The notes: a model not told the origin generated them from the sequence alone. Counted from the first letter of the stretch, positions 16,887 to 26,222 are shown. The stretch: 64,000 nt of DNA from Roseiarcus sp963742305 (GCA_963742305.1 CAVULN010000016.1:248001-312000); one strand, 5' to 3'. Numbers and translations are program-made.

Positions 16887-17252
16887 CTAGCAGACGTTCA
16901 CGGGCCGCTGGCCGATCGGGTTGCCGTAGGCGTCGTAAACCGGCGCATAGGCGGTGCAGCCGCCATAGCCGTACCCAGGCCCGTAGGCATAGGGCGCCAG
17001 CAATGCGCCGGCGGCCAGACCGCCGATGATGGCCGGGCCGGCCCAGCCGCCGCCATGCCAGCCGCCGCCGTGCCAGCCGCCGTGTGGGCCGCCATGCCAG
17101 CCACCATGTGGGCCGCCGCCGTGCCAACCGCCGCCATGCGCACCGCCGCCATGCCACGGGCGAGCCCCAGCTGGCGTGGTGGCAAAAAGGGAAGCCGTAA
17201 GCGACAATGCAGCAAGCCCCGCGATCGCCGCCCTGGATATCGTGTTTCGCAT
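16887..17252 (-). CDS. Secreted Gly/His/Trp-rich repeat protein
   Basis: The 121-residue product has a signal peptide (MRNTISRAAIAGLAALSL..., cleavage near TPAGA-RPW). The mature part is ten or so repeats of the type WHGGG, PHGG, GGWHG (residues 32-72), then a hydrophobic GPAIIGGLAAGALLAPYAYG and a Tyr/Gly segment ending in GQRPVNVC with two cysteines. His-rich repeats suggest metal binding in the periplasm, but this is inference. The family of short His/Gly-rich periplasmic proteins is common in Hyphomicrobiales and uncharacterised. Confidence 0.75.
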   Translation of the reverse strand: MRNTISRAAIAGLAALSLTASLFATTPAGARPWHGGGAHGGGWHGGGPHGGWHGGPHGGWHGGGWHGGGWAGPAIIGGLAAGALLAPYAYGPGYGYGGCTAYAPVYDAYGNPIGQRPVNVC

Positions 17253-17525
17253 CGCTGACCTCCATCCATGGGCCCCGCCCTCGGAAGGTCAACGCGGCCA
17301 GAATGAAAGGGTTCCGCCATCTCGCGGGCGGCCGGCGCGGCCGCCAGTACTGGGACGCGATTTTCGACGGCGCCGCGCGAAACCAACAGATCCGGAGAGC
17401 GCGTCAAATTATTGATGAAGCACAATCTTTAGGCTTGGGCGTCGCAGTTTAAGCCGGACAGGGCGCCGGGCGCCAAAGCGATATGTCGCGCGCGGCGCCA
17501 AGCGGCGCGGTCGGCCCGCGGCGCC

Positions 17526-17660
17526 CTAGCGGGCGAATCCGACCGGTTGCGGCGCCAGCGGCTGTTCCGCGTGCGGCCTGCGCCGCGAGCGGGTCATGTT
17601 TGCGTAAACGAGAAGGATCATGAACAGCGTGTTGAGCAACCCGTGCGGAAGCTCAATCAT
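17526..17660 (-). CDS. Micro membrane protein, 44 residues
   Basis: ATG at 17660 encodes MIELPHGLLNTLFMILLVYA followed by a basic half (NMTRSRRRPHAEQ...). One transmembrane helix spans about residues 8-21 with the positive tail predicted inside. The start overlaps the end of the upstream micro gene by eight bases, so the two are probably translated together. No family is recognised. Confidence 0.5.
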   Translation of the reverse strand: MIELPHGLLNTLFMILLVYANMTRSRRRPHAEQPLAPQPVGFAR

Positions 17661-17757
17661 TGGACTTGGCCTCGACCGCCCGCAAGCACAAAGCGAGGAA
17701 GGCGACCGTCGCCATGGCCGAGACGGCGCCATACATTGCGAAAATCTGCTCGATCAT
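17653..17757 (-). CDS. Micro membrane protein, 34 residues
   Basis: ATG at 17757 follows GGGAGTTGAGGACC, which contains plausible ribosome sites. The product MIEQIFAMYGAVSAMATVAF continues with LALCLRAVEAKSND; residues 7-27 form one hydrophobic helix. It overlaps the next micro gene by eight bases (start at 17660). Such pairs often are small subunits or regulators of membrane complexes, but no partner is evident; the nearest upstream gene is a soluble hydratase. Confidence 0.5.
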   Translation of the reverse strand: MIEQIFAMYGAVSAMATVAFLALCLRAVEAKSND

Positions 17758-17909
17758 GGTCCTCAACTCCCGCCGACGCGACCGCTGGTTGAATAGACTG
17801 CAACCGGAGATTGTTCCAAATCGGAGTGGGAGTCAAGGGGGCGCTGGCGGCGCCGTCCCAAACCAGGACGCGGCGGCGGGCCGCCGGCGCATGGCGCTCG
17901 TTCAGGCGA

Positions 17910-18713
17910 TCAGACGAACCGGATGCGAGCGCCTTCGAGCGGGACGCCCCTGAGTTGTGTGGTCCATTCCTCGCCCGCGGCGATCGGAAAGGCGCGGGTC
18001 AGCGTTCCGGTGGTCACGATTTCGCCTGGCGCGAGCGGCGGGCTCTCAGGATCCTGCGCCAGCGTCTCGGCGAGATGACGCAGCGCGAACAGCGGCCCGC
18101 CGAGGACATTGGCCGCTCGGCCGCGATCGGCCAGTTCCCCGTTACGGAAGAGATCGATCTCGAAGCGCGACAGCTCGTGCGCCCAGTCCTCGCTCCGCGA
18201 CGCCACGGCCTGGCGCGGCCCGATCAAGAGCCGCCCATGCAGGCCGTAGGCCGCAACGGTGTCGGGGGCGCGGAACGACCAGTTCGGGAAGATCGACTGC
18301 ACGATCTCGAAGCCATGGGCGATCCAGTCGATGCAGCCGATCAGCGCCCGCTCGTCCATGGCGGGCGAGGGCGGGGCGGCGAGGCCGAACATGATCTCCG
18401 GTTCGATCCGGGGTTCTGCGAGACCGGCGAGAGAAACCGGCGCGTCGCGCGCGAGATCGCCGACCGTGCTGTCGTAGACATAGCCCCACATCGGCGCATA
18501 GACGCCGTATTCCGCCCAGATGGTCCGATTGGTGAATCCGATCTTGCGGCCGATCGGACGCTCTCCGCGCGCTTCCCGCCTGGCGCGAACGGCCGCCGTG
18601 ACCCGGTAGGCGTCGGCAAGTCCCAAATCGGGACAGGCTTCGGAGAAGGGCGCGATCTGGCGGCCTGTCCCGAGGACTGCGAAAGCCTCGGCGGCAATAT
18701 CCTCGATATCCAT
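17910..18713 (-). CDS. 2-keto-4-pentenoate hydratase-like protein
   Basis: The 267-residue product matches the hydratase/decarboxylase branch of the FAA hydrolase fold: GLADAYRVTAAVRARREARG, IGRKIGFTNRTIW, the metal-site region RIEPEIMFGLAAP (about residues 101-113), DWIAHGFEIVQSIFPNW and GEIVTTGTLTRAFPIAAGE. The likely reaction is hydration of, or metal-assisted decarboxylation around, 2-oxo-enoic acids. It is not closely related to the hydratase at 11209-11958. The gene is alone; the GH43 gene diverges from it. A single Cys (IGCIDWIAH) is of no obvious meaning. Confidence 0.78.
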   Translation of the reverse strand: MDIEDIAAEAFAVLGTGRQIAPFSEACPDLGLADAYRVTAAVRARREARGERPIGRKIGFTNRTIWAEYGVYAPMWGYVYDSTVGDLARDAPVSLAGLAEPRIEPEIMFGLAAPPSPAMDERALIGCIDWIAHGFEIVQSIFPNWSFRAPDTVAAYGLHGRLLIGPRQAVASRSEDWAHELSRFEIDLFRNGELADRGRAANVLGGPLFALRHLAETLAQDPESPPLAPGEIVTTGTLTRAFPIAAGEEWTTQLRGVPLEGARIRFV

Positions 18714-18830
18714 GGCGCCTCGGCCCCCTCAGTTCACGCTATTGACGGGTGTCCGTCGCCCGGCTCCAATGCCGCGCGCGCTCGCGAATTCAAGCGCCGA
18801 AGGCTCACGGGTTGAAAGCCGCTTACGCCT

Positions 18831-19886
18831 TTGAGTTTCGCGGACGCCCTGGAGGATCCGCATTTGCCCCGAGGCTGGCGACAAGGCAAGGTCGGGACGT
18901 TCGGCCTCCTCATGTTCGCGCTTCTCCTCGCGGCGCCGGCTCGGGCCGCCGAGCCGCAGCCTGAAATGACCGGCGACACGCGCATCCACGATCCCTCGGT
19001 CATCGAAATCGGCGGCCGGTTCGTCGCGCTCGGCACCGGACGCCAGGGGCCCACGCATGGCGCGATCCGGGTCAAGACCTCGCCGGACGGCGTCAACTGG
19101 ACCAGCGCGGGCGTGATCGGCGAGGGCGCGCCGCAATGGGCCGTCGCCGCGCTCGGATTCAAGCCGCTCAACGTCTGGGCGCCGTCGATCAGCCGCCGCG
19201 GAGCGACGGTCTTCCTCTACTATTGCCTGTCGAGCTTCGGGGGCAACACGAGCGCCATCGGGCTCATGACCAATGCGTCCTTCGATCCGGCGAAGCCCGG
19301 CGAGGGCTGGCGCGATCAGGGCCTCGTTCTGATGTCGAGGGACGGCGACGATTTCAACGCCATCGACCCGTTCCGCATCGATCTTAAGGACGGGCGCGCC
19401 TTCCTCGCTTATGGCTCGTACTGGTCGGGCGTCAAGCTTCGCGCGCTCAATCCGGAAACCGGCATGCTGGCGAACAAGGACGAGCCGGCGATCGCCATCG
19501 CCGCGCGCAAGATGCACGACGGCGTGATCGAAGCGCCCTCGATCATCGAGCATGACGGCAGGTTCGTCCTGTTCGTCAGCTTCGACCAATGCTGCAAGGG
19601 CGTCGCCTCGACCTACAACATTCGCGTCGGCCGCGCCGACCGGATCGAGGGCCCGTACCGGGACAGGGACGGCAAGGCGATGCTCGAGGGCGGAGGCTCG
19701 CTCGTGCTGGCGACGACTGGCCGCTTCATCGGCCCGGGCGGACAGGAGGCGGTGAAGACCTCGAAAGGAGACATGCTCGCGTACCATTATTATGACGGCG
19801 ACGCGGGCGGCGTGGCCAAGCTTCAGGTCTCGCCCATCCTCTGGAGCGCTGACGGCTGGCCTGAGCTCGGGCCCCTGCCGCAATAG
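18831..19886 (+). CDS. Glycoside hydrolase family 43 (arabinan endo-1,5-alpha-L-arabinanase-like)
   Basis: The product is a five-bladed propeller with the GH43 catalytic acids visible: base Asp in RIHDPSVIE, modulator Asp in FNAIDPFRID, and acid Glu in VIEAPSIIEHDG. WAPSISRR and YYCLSSFGGNTSAIGLMTN match the arabinanase subgroup. A signal peptide with core LLMFALLLAAP is cleaved near ARAAEP, so the enzyme acts outside the cytoplasm, probably on plant arabinan side chains. The start is uncertain: TTG 18831, TTG 18864 or ATG 18912 are all possible; 18864 gives the most normal signal peptide. There is no companion sugar-use gene directly next to it. Confidence 0.85.
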   Translation: MSFADALEDPHLPRGWRQGKVGTFGLLMFALLLAAPARAAEPQPEMTGDTRIHDPSVIEIGGRFVALGTGRQGPTHGAIRVKTSPDGVNWTSAGVIGEGAPQWAVAALGFKPLNVWAPSISRRGATVFLYYCLSSFGGNTSAIGLMTNASFDPAKPGEGWRDQGLVLMSRDGDDFNAIDPFRIDLKDGRAFLAYGSYWSGVKLRALNPETGMLANKDEPAIAIAARKMHDGVIEAPSIIEHDGRFVLFVSFDQCCKGVASTYNIRVGRADRIEGPYRDRDGKAMLEGGGSLVLATTGRFIGPGGQEAVKTSKGDMLAYHYYDGDAGGVAKLQVSPILWSADGWPELGPLPQ

Positions 19887-20067
19887 GAACACTTCTCCGC
19901 CCTTCCAGCGCCTGCGATGAAGCGGATCGTCTCCCCGGGGCGATATCCGTCCCGGCCATACCTTCGCCAGCAACCATTGTGGGACTTCCGGCAGAACTCT
20001 CTTGGCGGAAAGGAACTTACGAGGCGCTCGCGCAGTTCCTCGGAAAGATGCCGAGAGGAGTTCAGGA

Positions 20068-21213
20068 ATGAAAATCGCCCAGATTGCGCCATTGATCGAG
20101 AGCGTCCCGCCGAAGCTTTACGGCGGCACCGAAAGGATCGTCTCCTACCTGACAGAGGAACTGGTGCGTCAAGGCCACGAGGTGGCGCTGTTCGCGAGCG
20201 GCGATTCCGATACCGCGGCCGAACTGGTTTCCTGCTCGCCGACGGCGCTCCGCCTGGGGAAGGTCGACGACGCCTTGCCCTATACTGTGCTGCAACTCGA
20301 GAAGGTCCGCCGCCACGCGGGCGATTTCGACATCCTGCACTTTCACTCCGATTTCCTGCATTTCCCTCTCGCCCGCAGTCTGGCCACGCCGACGGTGACG
20401 ACCATGCATGGCCGGCTTGATCTCCCTGTCTATCCTTCGGTGTTCTCCGAATTCGGAGAGATGCCGCTGGTTTCAGTCTCCGACAGCCAGCGCAACCGCC
20501 TGATGGCGCGATGGGCCGCGACCGTCCCCCACGGCCTGCCTCCGGACCTCTATTCGCTGTCTGAGGCCGGCGGCTGCGGCTATCTCGCCTTCCTCGGCCG
20601 CATCAGCCCGGAAAAGCGCCCGGACCGCGCCATCGAGATCGCGCGGCGCGCCGGCGTCAGGCTCAAGATCGCAGCCAAGGTCGACCGGGTCGACCAGGCC
20701 TATTTCGAGGACCAGATCCGTCCGCTGCTCAACGATCCAGGGATCGAATATATCGGCGAGATCAACGACGCCGAGAAGCAGGCCTTTCTCGGCGGGGCGC
20801 TGGCGCTCCTGTTTCCGATCGATTGGCCGGAGCCTTTCGGTCTCGTGCAGATCGAAGCGATGGCTTGCGGCACCCCGGTCATCGCGTGGAGGCGCGGATC
20901 GGCGCCGGAGGTGATCGATCACGGCGTGACCGGCTTTCTTGTCGATGGAATCGACGAGGCGGTGGATGCGGTCGAGCGCGCGCCCTCGCTCAGCCGGGAG
21001 CGCGTGCGCCGACGGTTCGAGAGCCGCTTTTCGATCGGGCGCGTCGCTCGCGACTATGTGCGGGTCTTCAAGTTTCTGGCCGAGGAACCCGCCGAGCTCG
21101 ACCAGATCGTCCGCCTCGACACGGAGCCAGCCCGTCGCCGCCTGGCGGAGAATGAAATAGCAGGCATGGGCTTGCCGCCCCGCCCGGCGCGCGGGGAGAG
21201 GGTCACGATCTGA
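20068..21213 (+). CDS. Glycosyltransferase family 4 protein
   Basis: The 381-residue product has a GT4/GT-B layout: N-terminal MKIAQIAPLIESVPPKLYGG with ERIVSYLTEELVRQGHEV, and a C-terminal domain with FLGRISPEKRPDRAIEIA and the donor-binding EPFGLVQIEAMACGTPVIAW (the EX7E motif). Members move a sugar from a nucleotide sugar to a lipid, sugar or metabolite. ATG 20068 follows GAGAGGAG. The stop overlaps the start of the glucosidase gene (TGATG), suggesting a joint role in glucan or storage-sugar metabolism. The last 20 residues derive from a GC-palindromic repeat like those at 40084-40188, so the natural C-terminus may have been extended by it. Confidence 0.88.
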   Translation: MKIAQIAPLIESVPPKLYGGTERIVSYLTEELVRQGHEVALFASGDSDTAAELVSCSPTALRLGKVDDALPYTVLQLEKVRRHAGDFDILHFHSDFLHFPLARSLATPTVTTMHGRLDLPVYPSVFSEFGEMPLVSVSDSQRNRLMARWAATVPHGLPPDLYSLSEAGGCGYLAFLGRISPEKRPDRAIEIARRAGVRLKIAAKVDRVDQAYFEDQIRPLLNDPGIEYIGEINDAEKQAFLGGALALLFPIDWPEPFGLVQIEAMACGTPVIAWRRGSAPEVIDHGVTGFLVDGIDEAVDAVERAPSLSRERVRRRFESRFSIGRVARDYVRVFKFLAEEPAELDQIVRLDTEPARRRLAENEIAGMGLPPRPARGERVTI

Positions 21214-23411
21214 TGAAGGTCAAGTATGGCGACGAGCGTTTCGACGAAAGCGCCGACTCCGCTCCCTCGTCGCCTTACTACATCGCGGCCAAAGCCTCGA
21301 TTCTCGAGCGCCGGCCGCGAACCCTCAAGCACAACGACACATTCGCCGTCTTCGATCACTTTGGCGACGTCTCCTCGGGCGAGGACAGGGCGGAAGGCCT
21401 GTTTCACAAGGACACCCGCTACCTTTCCCATCTGCGCGTTCTGATCGATGGGCACCGTCCGTTGCTGCTCAGCTCGACCGTTCAGGACAACAACGCGCTT
21501 CTGACCGCCGATCTCAGCAATCCCGATTTCTACCTGGACGGCCACCTCGTCTTGCGGCGCGACACGATCCATGTCGTCCGCTCGAAGTTCTTGTGGAAGG
21601 CCGCCTGCCACGAGCGGCTCGGCATCCGCAGTTTCGATCGGGCGACGCGCAGGATCGAGTTCACCTTCCGCTTCGGCGCCGACTTCGCCGATATTTTCGA
21701 GCTTCGGGGCCATCGCCGCACGCGCCGGGGCGAAATCAAGACCGAACTGATCGAGAATGGAGTGAGCTTTCTCTATCACGGTCTCGACGGCGTCCTCCGG
21801 CGGACGGTCATCCGTTTCGACCCGCCGCCGGATCGGTTGGATCACGAGAGCGCGCGCTTCCAACTCGTCATCCCGCCCTCCGAACACGTATCGCTCTTCA
21901 TGTCGATCTCCTGCGAGGAGGGCGGGTCGGAGCCGCGCCCGATCCGCCGGTTCTTCGTGGGCCTGCGCGACGCGCGGCGGGCGATGCGCGCCGCGACCGC
22001 CCGCGCGGCCACGGTGGAGACGTCCAACGGGATATTCAACGAAACGCTGTGCCGCGCGGTCGCCGATCTTTACATGCTGATGACCGACACGCCGCACGGC
22101 GCCATCCCTTACGCCGGCATTCCGTGGTACTCGACGCCGTTCGGGCGCGACGCGATCATCACCGCGCTGGAGATGCTGTGGATCGACGCGGCCATCGCCA
22201 AGGGCGTGCTGCGCTTTCTGGCCGCCACGCAGGCCACGGATTTTAGGCCGGAGGCGGAAGCCGAGCCGGGCAAGATCGTCCATGAGATGCGCTCGGGGGA
22301 GTTGGCCCGCCTGGGCGAGGTTCCCTTTGCCTGCTATTACGGCTCCGTCGACAGCACGCCGCTGTTCGTGGTGCTCGCAGGTCTCTATTTCGAGCGCACC
22401 GGCGACGTTCGGACGATCGCCGAGCTATGGCCGCACATCGAGATGGCGCTGGCCTGGATCGACCGGTACGGCGACCGGGACGGTGATGGATTCGTCGAAT
22501 ATCATCACGTCGGCCCCACCGGCCTGGTGAACCAGGGCTGGAAGGATTCGTCCGATTCCGTGTTCCATGCCGACGGCAGCGACGCTGAAGGCCCGATCGC
22601 GCTCTGCGAGGTGCAGGGTTACGTCTACGCCGCGAAAAGCCTGGCGGCGAAGATGGCGGACGCCGCCGGCCTCGCCAAACGCGCCAGCGACCTGAAGCGC
22701 GAGGCGGAGGCGCTCAGGATTCGTTTCGAACAGGCATTCTGGCGCGACGACATCGGCACGTACGCGCTTGCCCTGGACGGCGACAAGCGGCCTTGCCGGG
22801 TTCGCTCCTCCAATGCCGGCCAATTGCTGTTTTCCGGCATCGCGGCCGACGAGCGCGCCGCGGCGGTCGCAGAGCAGCTTCTCGGTCCCGCCTTCTTCAC
22901 CGGGTGGGGGATCAGGACGATCGCCTCGTCCGAAGCGCGCTACAACCCGATGTCCTACCATAACGGTTCGGTCTGGCCGCACGACAACGCCCTGATCGGC
23001 CTCGGCTTCGCCCGATATGGAATGAGACGGCAAGCTCAGCGGCTTTTGGCCGGTCTCTACGACACTTCCCGCTATATGGACTTGCGCCGGCCGCCGGAAT
23101 TGTTCTGCGGGCTCAAACGCGTTCCCGGCAAAGGACCGACGCTCTATCCGGTGGCCTGCTCCCCGCAGGCGTGGTCGAGCGCCGCGCCGCTCGCGCTGCT
23201 GCAGGCCTGCCTCGGACTCGAATTCGACTCCCAGGAGGAGCAGATCTGCTTCCGGCGGCCGACCCTGCCGGACTTTCTGGACTGGGTCATCATTCGCTCG
23301 CTGAGCGTGGGCGCGAGCAAGGTGGACGTCCTCCTCAGGCGCTACGCGTCCGACGTTTCGGTCAACGTCCTGCGCAGGACCGGAAGCGCCGAGGTGATGG
23401 TCAAGCAGTAA
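21213..23411 (+). CDS. Amylo-alpha-1,6-glucosidase / glycogen-debranching-type protein
   Basis: The 732-residue protein has the bacterial GDE_N_bis N-terminal domain (about residues 35-220: TLKHNDTFAVFDHFGDVS, EGLFHKDTRYLSHL, a beta-rich domain) followed by an (alpha/alpha)6 barrel with AGIPWYSTPFGRDAIITALE, GLVNQGWKDSSDSVFHADG and YNPMSYHNGSVWPHDNALI. Members cleave alpha-1,6 branches or act on small glucosides. It overlaps the GT4 gene by one base, so both are likely translated together. No glgP, glgA or glgX is nearby. Confidence 0.88.
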   Translation: MKVKYGDERFDESADSAPSSPYYIAAKASILERRPRTLKHNDTFAVFDHFGDVSSGEDRAEGLFHKDTRYLSHLRVLIDGHRPLLLSSTVQDNNALLTADLSNPDFYLDGHLVLRRDTIHVVRSKFLWKAACHERLGIRSFDRATRRIEFTFRFGADFADIFELRGHRRTRRGEIKTELIENGVSFLYHGLDGVLRRTVIRFDPPPDRLDHESARFQLVIPPSEHVSLFMSISCEEGGSEPRPIRRFFVGLRDARRAMRAATARAATVETSNGIFNETLCRAVADLYMLMTDTPHGAIPYAGIPWYSTPFGRDAIITALEMLWIDAAIAKGVLRFLAATQATDFRPEAEAEPGKIVHEMRSGELARLGEVPFACYYGSVDSTPLFVVLAGLYFERTGDVRTIAELWPHIEMALAWIDRYGDRDGDGFVEYHHVGPTGLVNQGWKDSSDSVFHADGSDAEGPIALCEVQGYVYAAKSLAAKMADAAGLAKRASDLKREAEALRIRFEQAFWRDDIGTYALALDGDKRPCRVRSSNAGQLLFSGIAADERAAAVAEQLLGPAFFTGWGIRTIASSEARYNPMSYHNGSVWPHDNALIGLGFARYGMRRQAQRLLAGLYDTSRYMDLRRPPELFCGLKRVPGKGPTLYPVACSPQAWSSAAPLALLQACLGLEFDSQEEQICFRRPTLPDFLDWVIIRSLSVGASKVDVLLRRYASDVSVNVLRRTGSAEVMVKQ

Positions 23412-23508
23412 GGCCAGGGACGAATCGCCTGCCGTGCCCCTTGCGAATCGGGATAATGGGGCCAGAACCCGCTCGCCTCGGCGCGCTCCTCATGCGAAAA
23501 CGTCGCCC

Positions 23509-24318
23509 ATGCGAATCCTGCTCACCAACGACGACGGCATCCACGCCGCCGGGCTCAAGCTGCTCGAACAAATCGCGCGCGAACTGTCGGACGACGTGAC
23601 AATCGTTGCGCCCGAGAGCGATCAGTCGGGCGTCGCCCACTCGCTCTCGCTCAGCGACCCGCTCCGGCTCAGGGAGATCAGCCCCAGCCATTTCGCCCTG
23701 AGAGGCACGCCGACCGACTGCGTCATCATGGGGGTCAAGAAAATCCTGGCGGGCCGCCCGCCCGATCTCGTCCTCTCGGGCGTCAACCGCGGTCAGAACG
23801 TCGCCGAGGATGTCACCTATTCGGGCACCATCGCCGGCGCGATGGAGGGCGCGCTGCTCGGCGTTCCCTCGATCGCGCTGTCGCAGGCCTATGGCGGGAC
23901 CGGCGGCCAGGCGGCGATCGAATGGGACGCGGCGGAGGCCCACGCGACGCCGGTCATTCGCACGATTCTCGCCGCGGGCATCGCCCCGGGCGGCCTCGTC
24001 AATGTCAATTTCCCCTCCTGCCGGGCCTCGGAGGTGGCCGGAATCGAGCTCACCCGGCAGGGCGTGCGCAACGCCGAACTGATGCGGGTCGAGGAGCGGC
24101 GCGACGGCCGCGGCTTTCCCTATTACTGGCTCATGGCCCAGCGCGGCCCTTACGACCAGAAGGAGGGGACGGACCTTGCGGCGCTGGCGGCGAAGAGAAT
24201 TTCGATCACCCCGCTGAGGCTCGATCTCACCGACTATGATTCGCGCCTCAGGCTCGAGCAGGCTTTCGCGCAGGCGACGCAAGCGAAGCGGCGCCGGTCG
24301 GGCGAGGGGGCCGGGTGA
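23509..24318 (+). CDS. surE: 5'/3'-nucleotidase SurE
   Basis: SurE hydrolyses nucleoside monophosphates and helps in stationary-phase survival. The 269-residue product begins MRILLTNDDGIHAAGLKLLE with the metal-binding NDDG (residues 7-10), then APESDQSGVAHSLSL, GTPTDCVIMG and SGVNRGQNVAEDVTYSGTIA, all family signatures. It overlaps pcm by four bases, giving the classical surE-pcm-lipoprotein order. Confidence 0.96.
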   Translation: MRILLTNDDGIHAAGLKLLEQIARELSDDVTIVAPESDQSGVAHSLSLSDPLRLREISPSHFALRGTPTDCVIMGVKKILAGRPPDLVLSGVNRGQNVAEDVTYSGTIAGAMEGALLGVPSIALSQAYGGTGGQAAIEWDAAEAHATPVIRTILAAGIAPGGLVNVNFPSCRASEVAGIELTRQGVRNAELMRVEERRDGRGFPYYWLMAQRGPYDQKEGTDLAALAAKRISITPLRLDLTDYDSRLRLEQAFAQATQAKRRRSGEGAG

Positions 24319-24971
24319 GCGCGACCGAGGCGGAGGAACGCGCCCAGTTCACGCTCGCCATGCGGGCGCGGGGCATCAATGACCTCAGCCTTCTGCGGGC
24401 GCTCGAGCGCGCGCCCCGGGCGCTCTTCATGCCGCCGAGGTTCGCCGACATTTGCGGGCGCGATATCGCGCTGCCGATCGGCTGCGGACAGACCTCGCCG
24501 CCGCCTTCGATCGCCGCCGCCATGATCGCCGCGCTCGCCCTGAAGCCCGAGCACCGGATCTGCGAAATCGGAACGGGAACCGGCTATTGCGCCGCGCTGC
24601 TCGCCCAGCTTGCGGGCGCGGTCGTGTCGCTCGAACGGTTCCAGACCCTGGCCCTCGAGGCGGCCGCGAGGATCAAGGCCTTCGGCCTTTCCAATGTCGC
24701 GGTTCAATGGGCGGACGGGTTCGAACTTCATCTCTCGGGAGAGCGCTTCGACCGGGTCCTCGTTCACGGCCTCATGGAGCCGCCGGGCGAGGCGTTTCTC
24801 CGCCTGGTCCGCCCGGGCGGCATCCTCGTCGCGGCGGTCGCCGGCCCGGATCGCGGCGACCAGCACATCGTGAGACTGACCCGCAAGGAAAGCGGCGCGG
24901 ATGAAGCCAAGGACATGGGCCCGGCGCGCGCGATGCGGCCGCTCGAGCATGGGCTCGCGCGCGCGCTCTGA
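24315..24971 (+). CDS. pcm: Protein-L-isoaspartate O-methyltransferase
   Basis: Pcm methylates isoaspartyl residues in damaged proteins to start their repair. The start is GTG at 24315, overlapping the surE stop (GTGA). The 218-residue product has the family's RGINDLSLLRALERAPRALF entry, FADICGRDIALPIGCGQTSP and SAM motif I, ICEIGTGTGYCAALLAQLAG. A C-terminal segment KESGADEAKDMGPARAMRPL shows similarity to the usual tail with reduced conservation. It is followed after 117 bases by the LytM lipoprotein gene. Confidence 0.93.
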   Translation: MSATEAEERAQFTLAMRARGINDLSLLRALERAPRALFMPPRFADICGRDIALPIGCGQTSPPPSIAAAMIAALALKPEHRICEIGTGTGYCAALLAQLAGAVVSLERFQTLALEAAARIKAFGLSNVAVQWADGFELHLSGERFDRVLVHGLMEPPGEAFLRLVRPGGILVAAVAGPDRGDQHIVRLTRKESGADEAKDMGPARAMRPLEHGLARAL

Positions 24972-25088
24972 GCGGGATGCGGATTCGACGCGCGGGACTC
25001 GACAAAAATAGTCACCGGCAATTCATCTTAAACCTTCCCTTAACTCGATCGGCGCAAATTCAGTTCATCTGCGGTTGCGTGGGCGTGG

Positions 25089-26222
25089 GTGAAGCCAATG
25101 AGTGATTGCGTCGGGTGGGCAAAGAGACGCGCGTTCCCGCGTCTCGCGCTGGCAGCACTGGGGGCGGTTCTGCTGGCGGGATGTTCGGCCGACGTCACTC
25201 GCTTCTCGCAGAGCGACAGTCCATTCACCAATCCGTTCGCGAGCAACGCGCCCGCCGCCGCGCCGACGTCGCGCGTGGCCTCGGCGCCGCTCCCGCAAGG
25301 CTCGCCCGCCGCGGCCCCGGTGCGCGCCGCGTCTCTTGCGAGGCCCCAGGCGGTGGGCGGCTCGGCCGCGGGCTGGACCGCCGTGGGCGGCTCGCCGGTC
25401 GTCGTCGCCAACGGCGAGACCCTGGACTCGCTTTCGGGCCGCTATGGCGTGCCTGCCGCCGCGATCCTCTCCGCCAACGGCCTTTCCAGCGCCTCCGAAG
25501 TCAGGAGCGGGATGCACATCATCGTCCCCGCCTATCACGCCGACGGCCGCGGCGTGGCGAGCGCCGGGGAGAAGGCGGCGAGGAAGCGCGAGAAGGACGT
25601 CGCCGAGGCCGAACCGTCCAAGTCCGCCAGGGAGAAGGAAAAGGCTGCCGCGAAGTCGGACAAGTCCGGCAGGGAAGGGGAGAAATCCGCCTCGAAGGAC
25701 GTGAAAGGCTCGGCCGTCGCCGAGGCTGAGCCGTCCAAGGGGTCGCAGACCAAGAAGCCCGCGGTCGACAAGACGCCGACCGGCAACCTCGAATCGGGCG
25801 CGGCGCAAACCAAACCGGCGCTGACTGGCGCGCAGGCCGACGCGGCAGGAACCGAGCCCGAGTTCCGCTGGCCGGCGCGCGGGCGCATCATCCAGGGGTT
25901 CAAGGCCGGCGGCAACGACGGCATCAACATTTCCGTGCCTTCGGGCACGTCCGTGCGCGCGGCGGAAAACGGCGTCGTGGTCTATGCCGGCGACGGGCTC
26001 AAGGGTTACGGCAACCTGGTGCTCATCAAGCATCCGAACGGCTTCGTCTCGGCTTATGGCAACAACGAGGAACTGGACGTGAAGCGGGGCGAGACGGTCA
26101 AGCGCGGGCAGGTGATCGCCAAGTCCGGCGACACCGGCAATGTCAACTCGCCGCAGCTCCACTTCGAATTGCGCAAGGGCTCGACCCCGGTCGATCCGAC
26201 CAGCTACCTCGCCGGGCTCTGA
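25089..26222 (+). CDS. LysM/LytM lipoprotein, amidase-activator type (NlpD-like)
   Basis: The 377-residue product has a lipoprotein signal with lipobox LLAGC (Cys near residue 32), a LysM domain (VVVANGETLDSLSGRYGVPA..., about residues 105-150), a long Lys/Ala/Glu-rich linker (about 155-265) and a C-terminal LytM/peptidase M23 domain. The zinc ligands look lost: the first motif is GGNDGINIS instead of HxxxD, and the last is SPQLHFELR, lacking the first His. Such degenerate LytM proteins activate cell-wall amidases at division. The surE-pcm-nlpD order supports this. ATG 25101 is an alternative start. Confidence 0.88.
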   Translation: MKPMSDCVGWAKRRAFPRLALAALGAVLLAGCSADVTRFSQSDSPFTNPFASNAPAAAPTSRVASAPLPQGSPAAAPVRAASLARPQAVGGSAAGWTAVGGSPVVVANGETLDSLSGRYGVPAAAILSANGLSSASEVRSGMHIIVPAYHADGRGVASAGEKAARKREKDVAEAEPSKSAREKEKAAAKSDKSGREGEKSASKDVKGSAVAEAEPSKGSQTKKPAVDKTPTGNLESGAAQTKPALTGAQADAAGTEPEFRWPARGRIIQGFKAGGNDGINISVPSGTSVRAAENGVVVYAGDGLKGYGNLVLIKHPNGFVSAYGNNEELDVKRGETVKRGQVIAKSGDTGNVNSPQLHFELRKGSTPVDPTSYLAGL

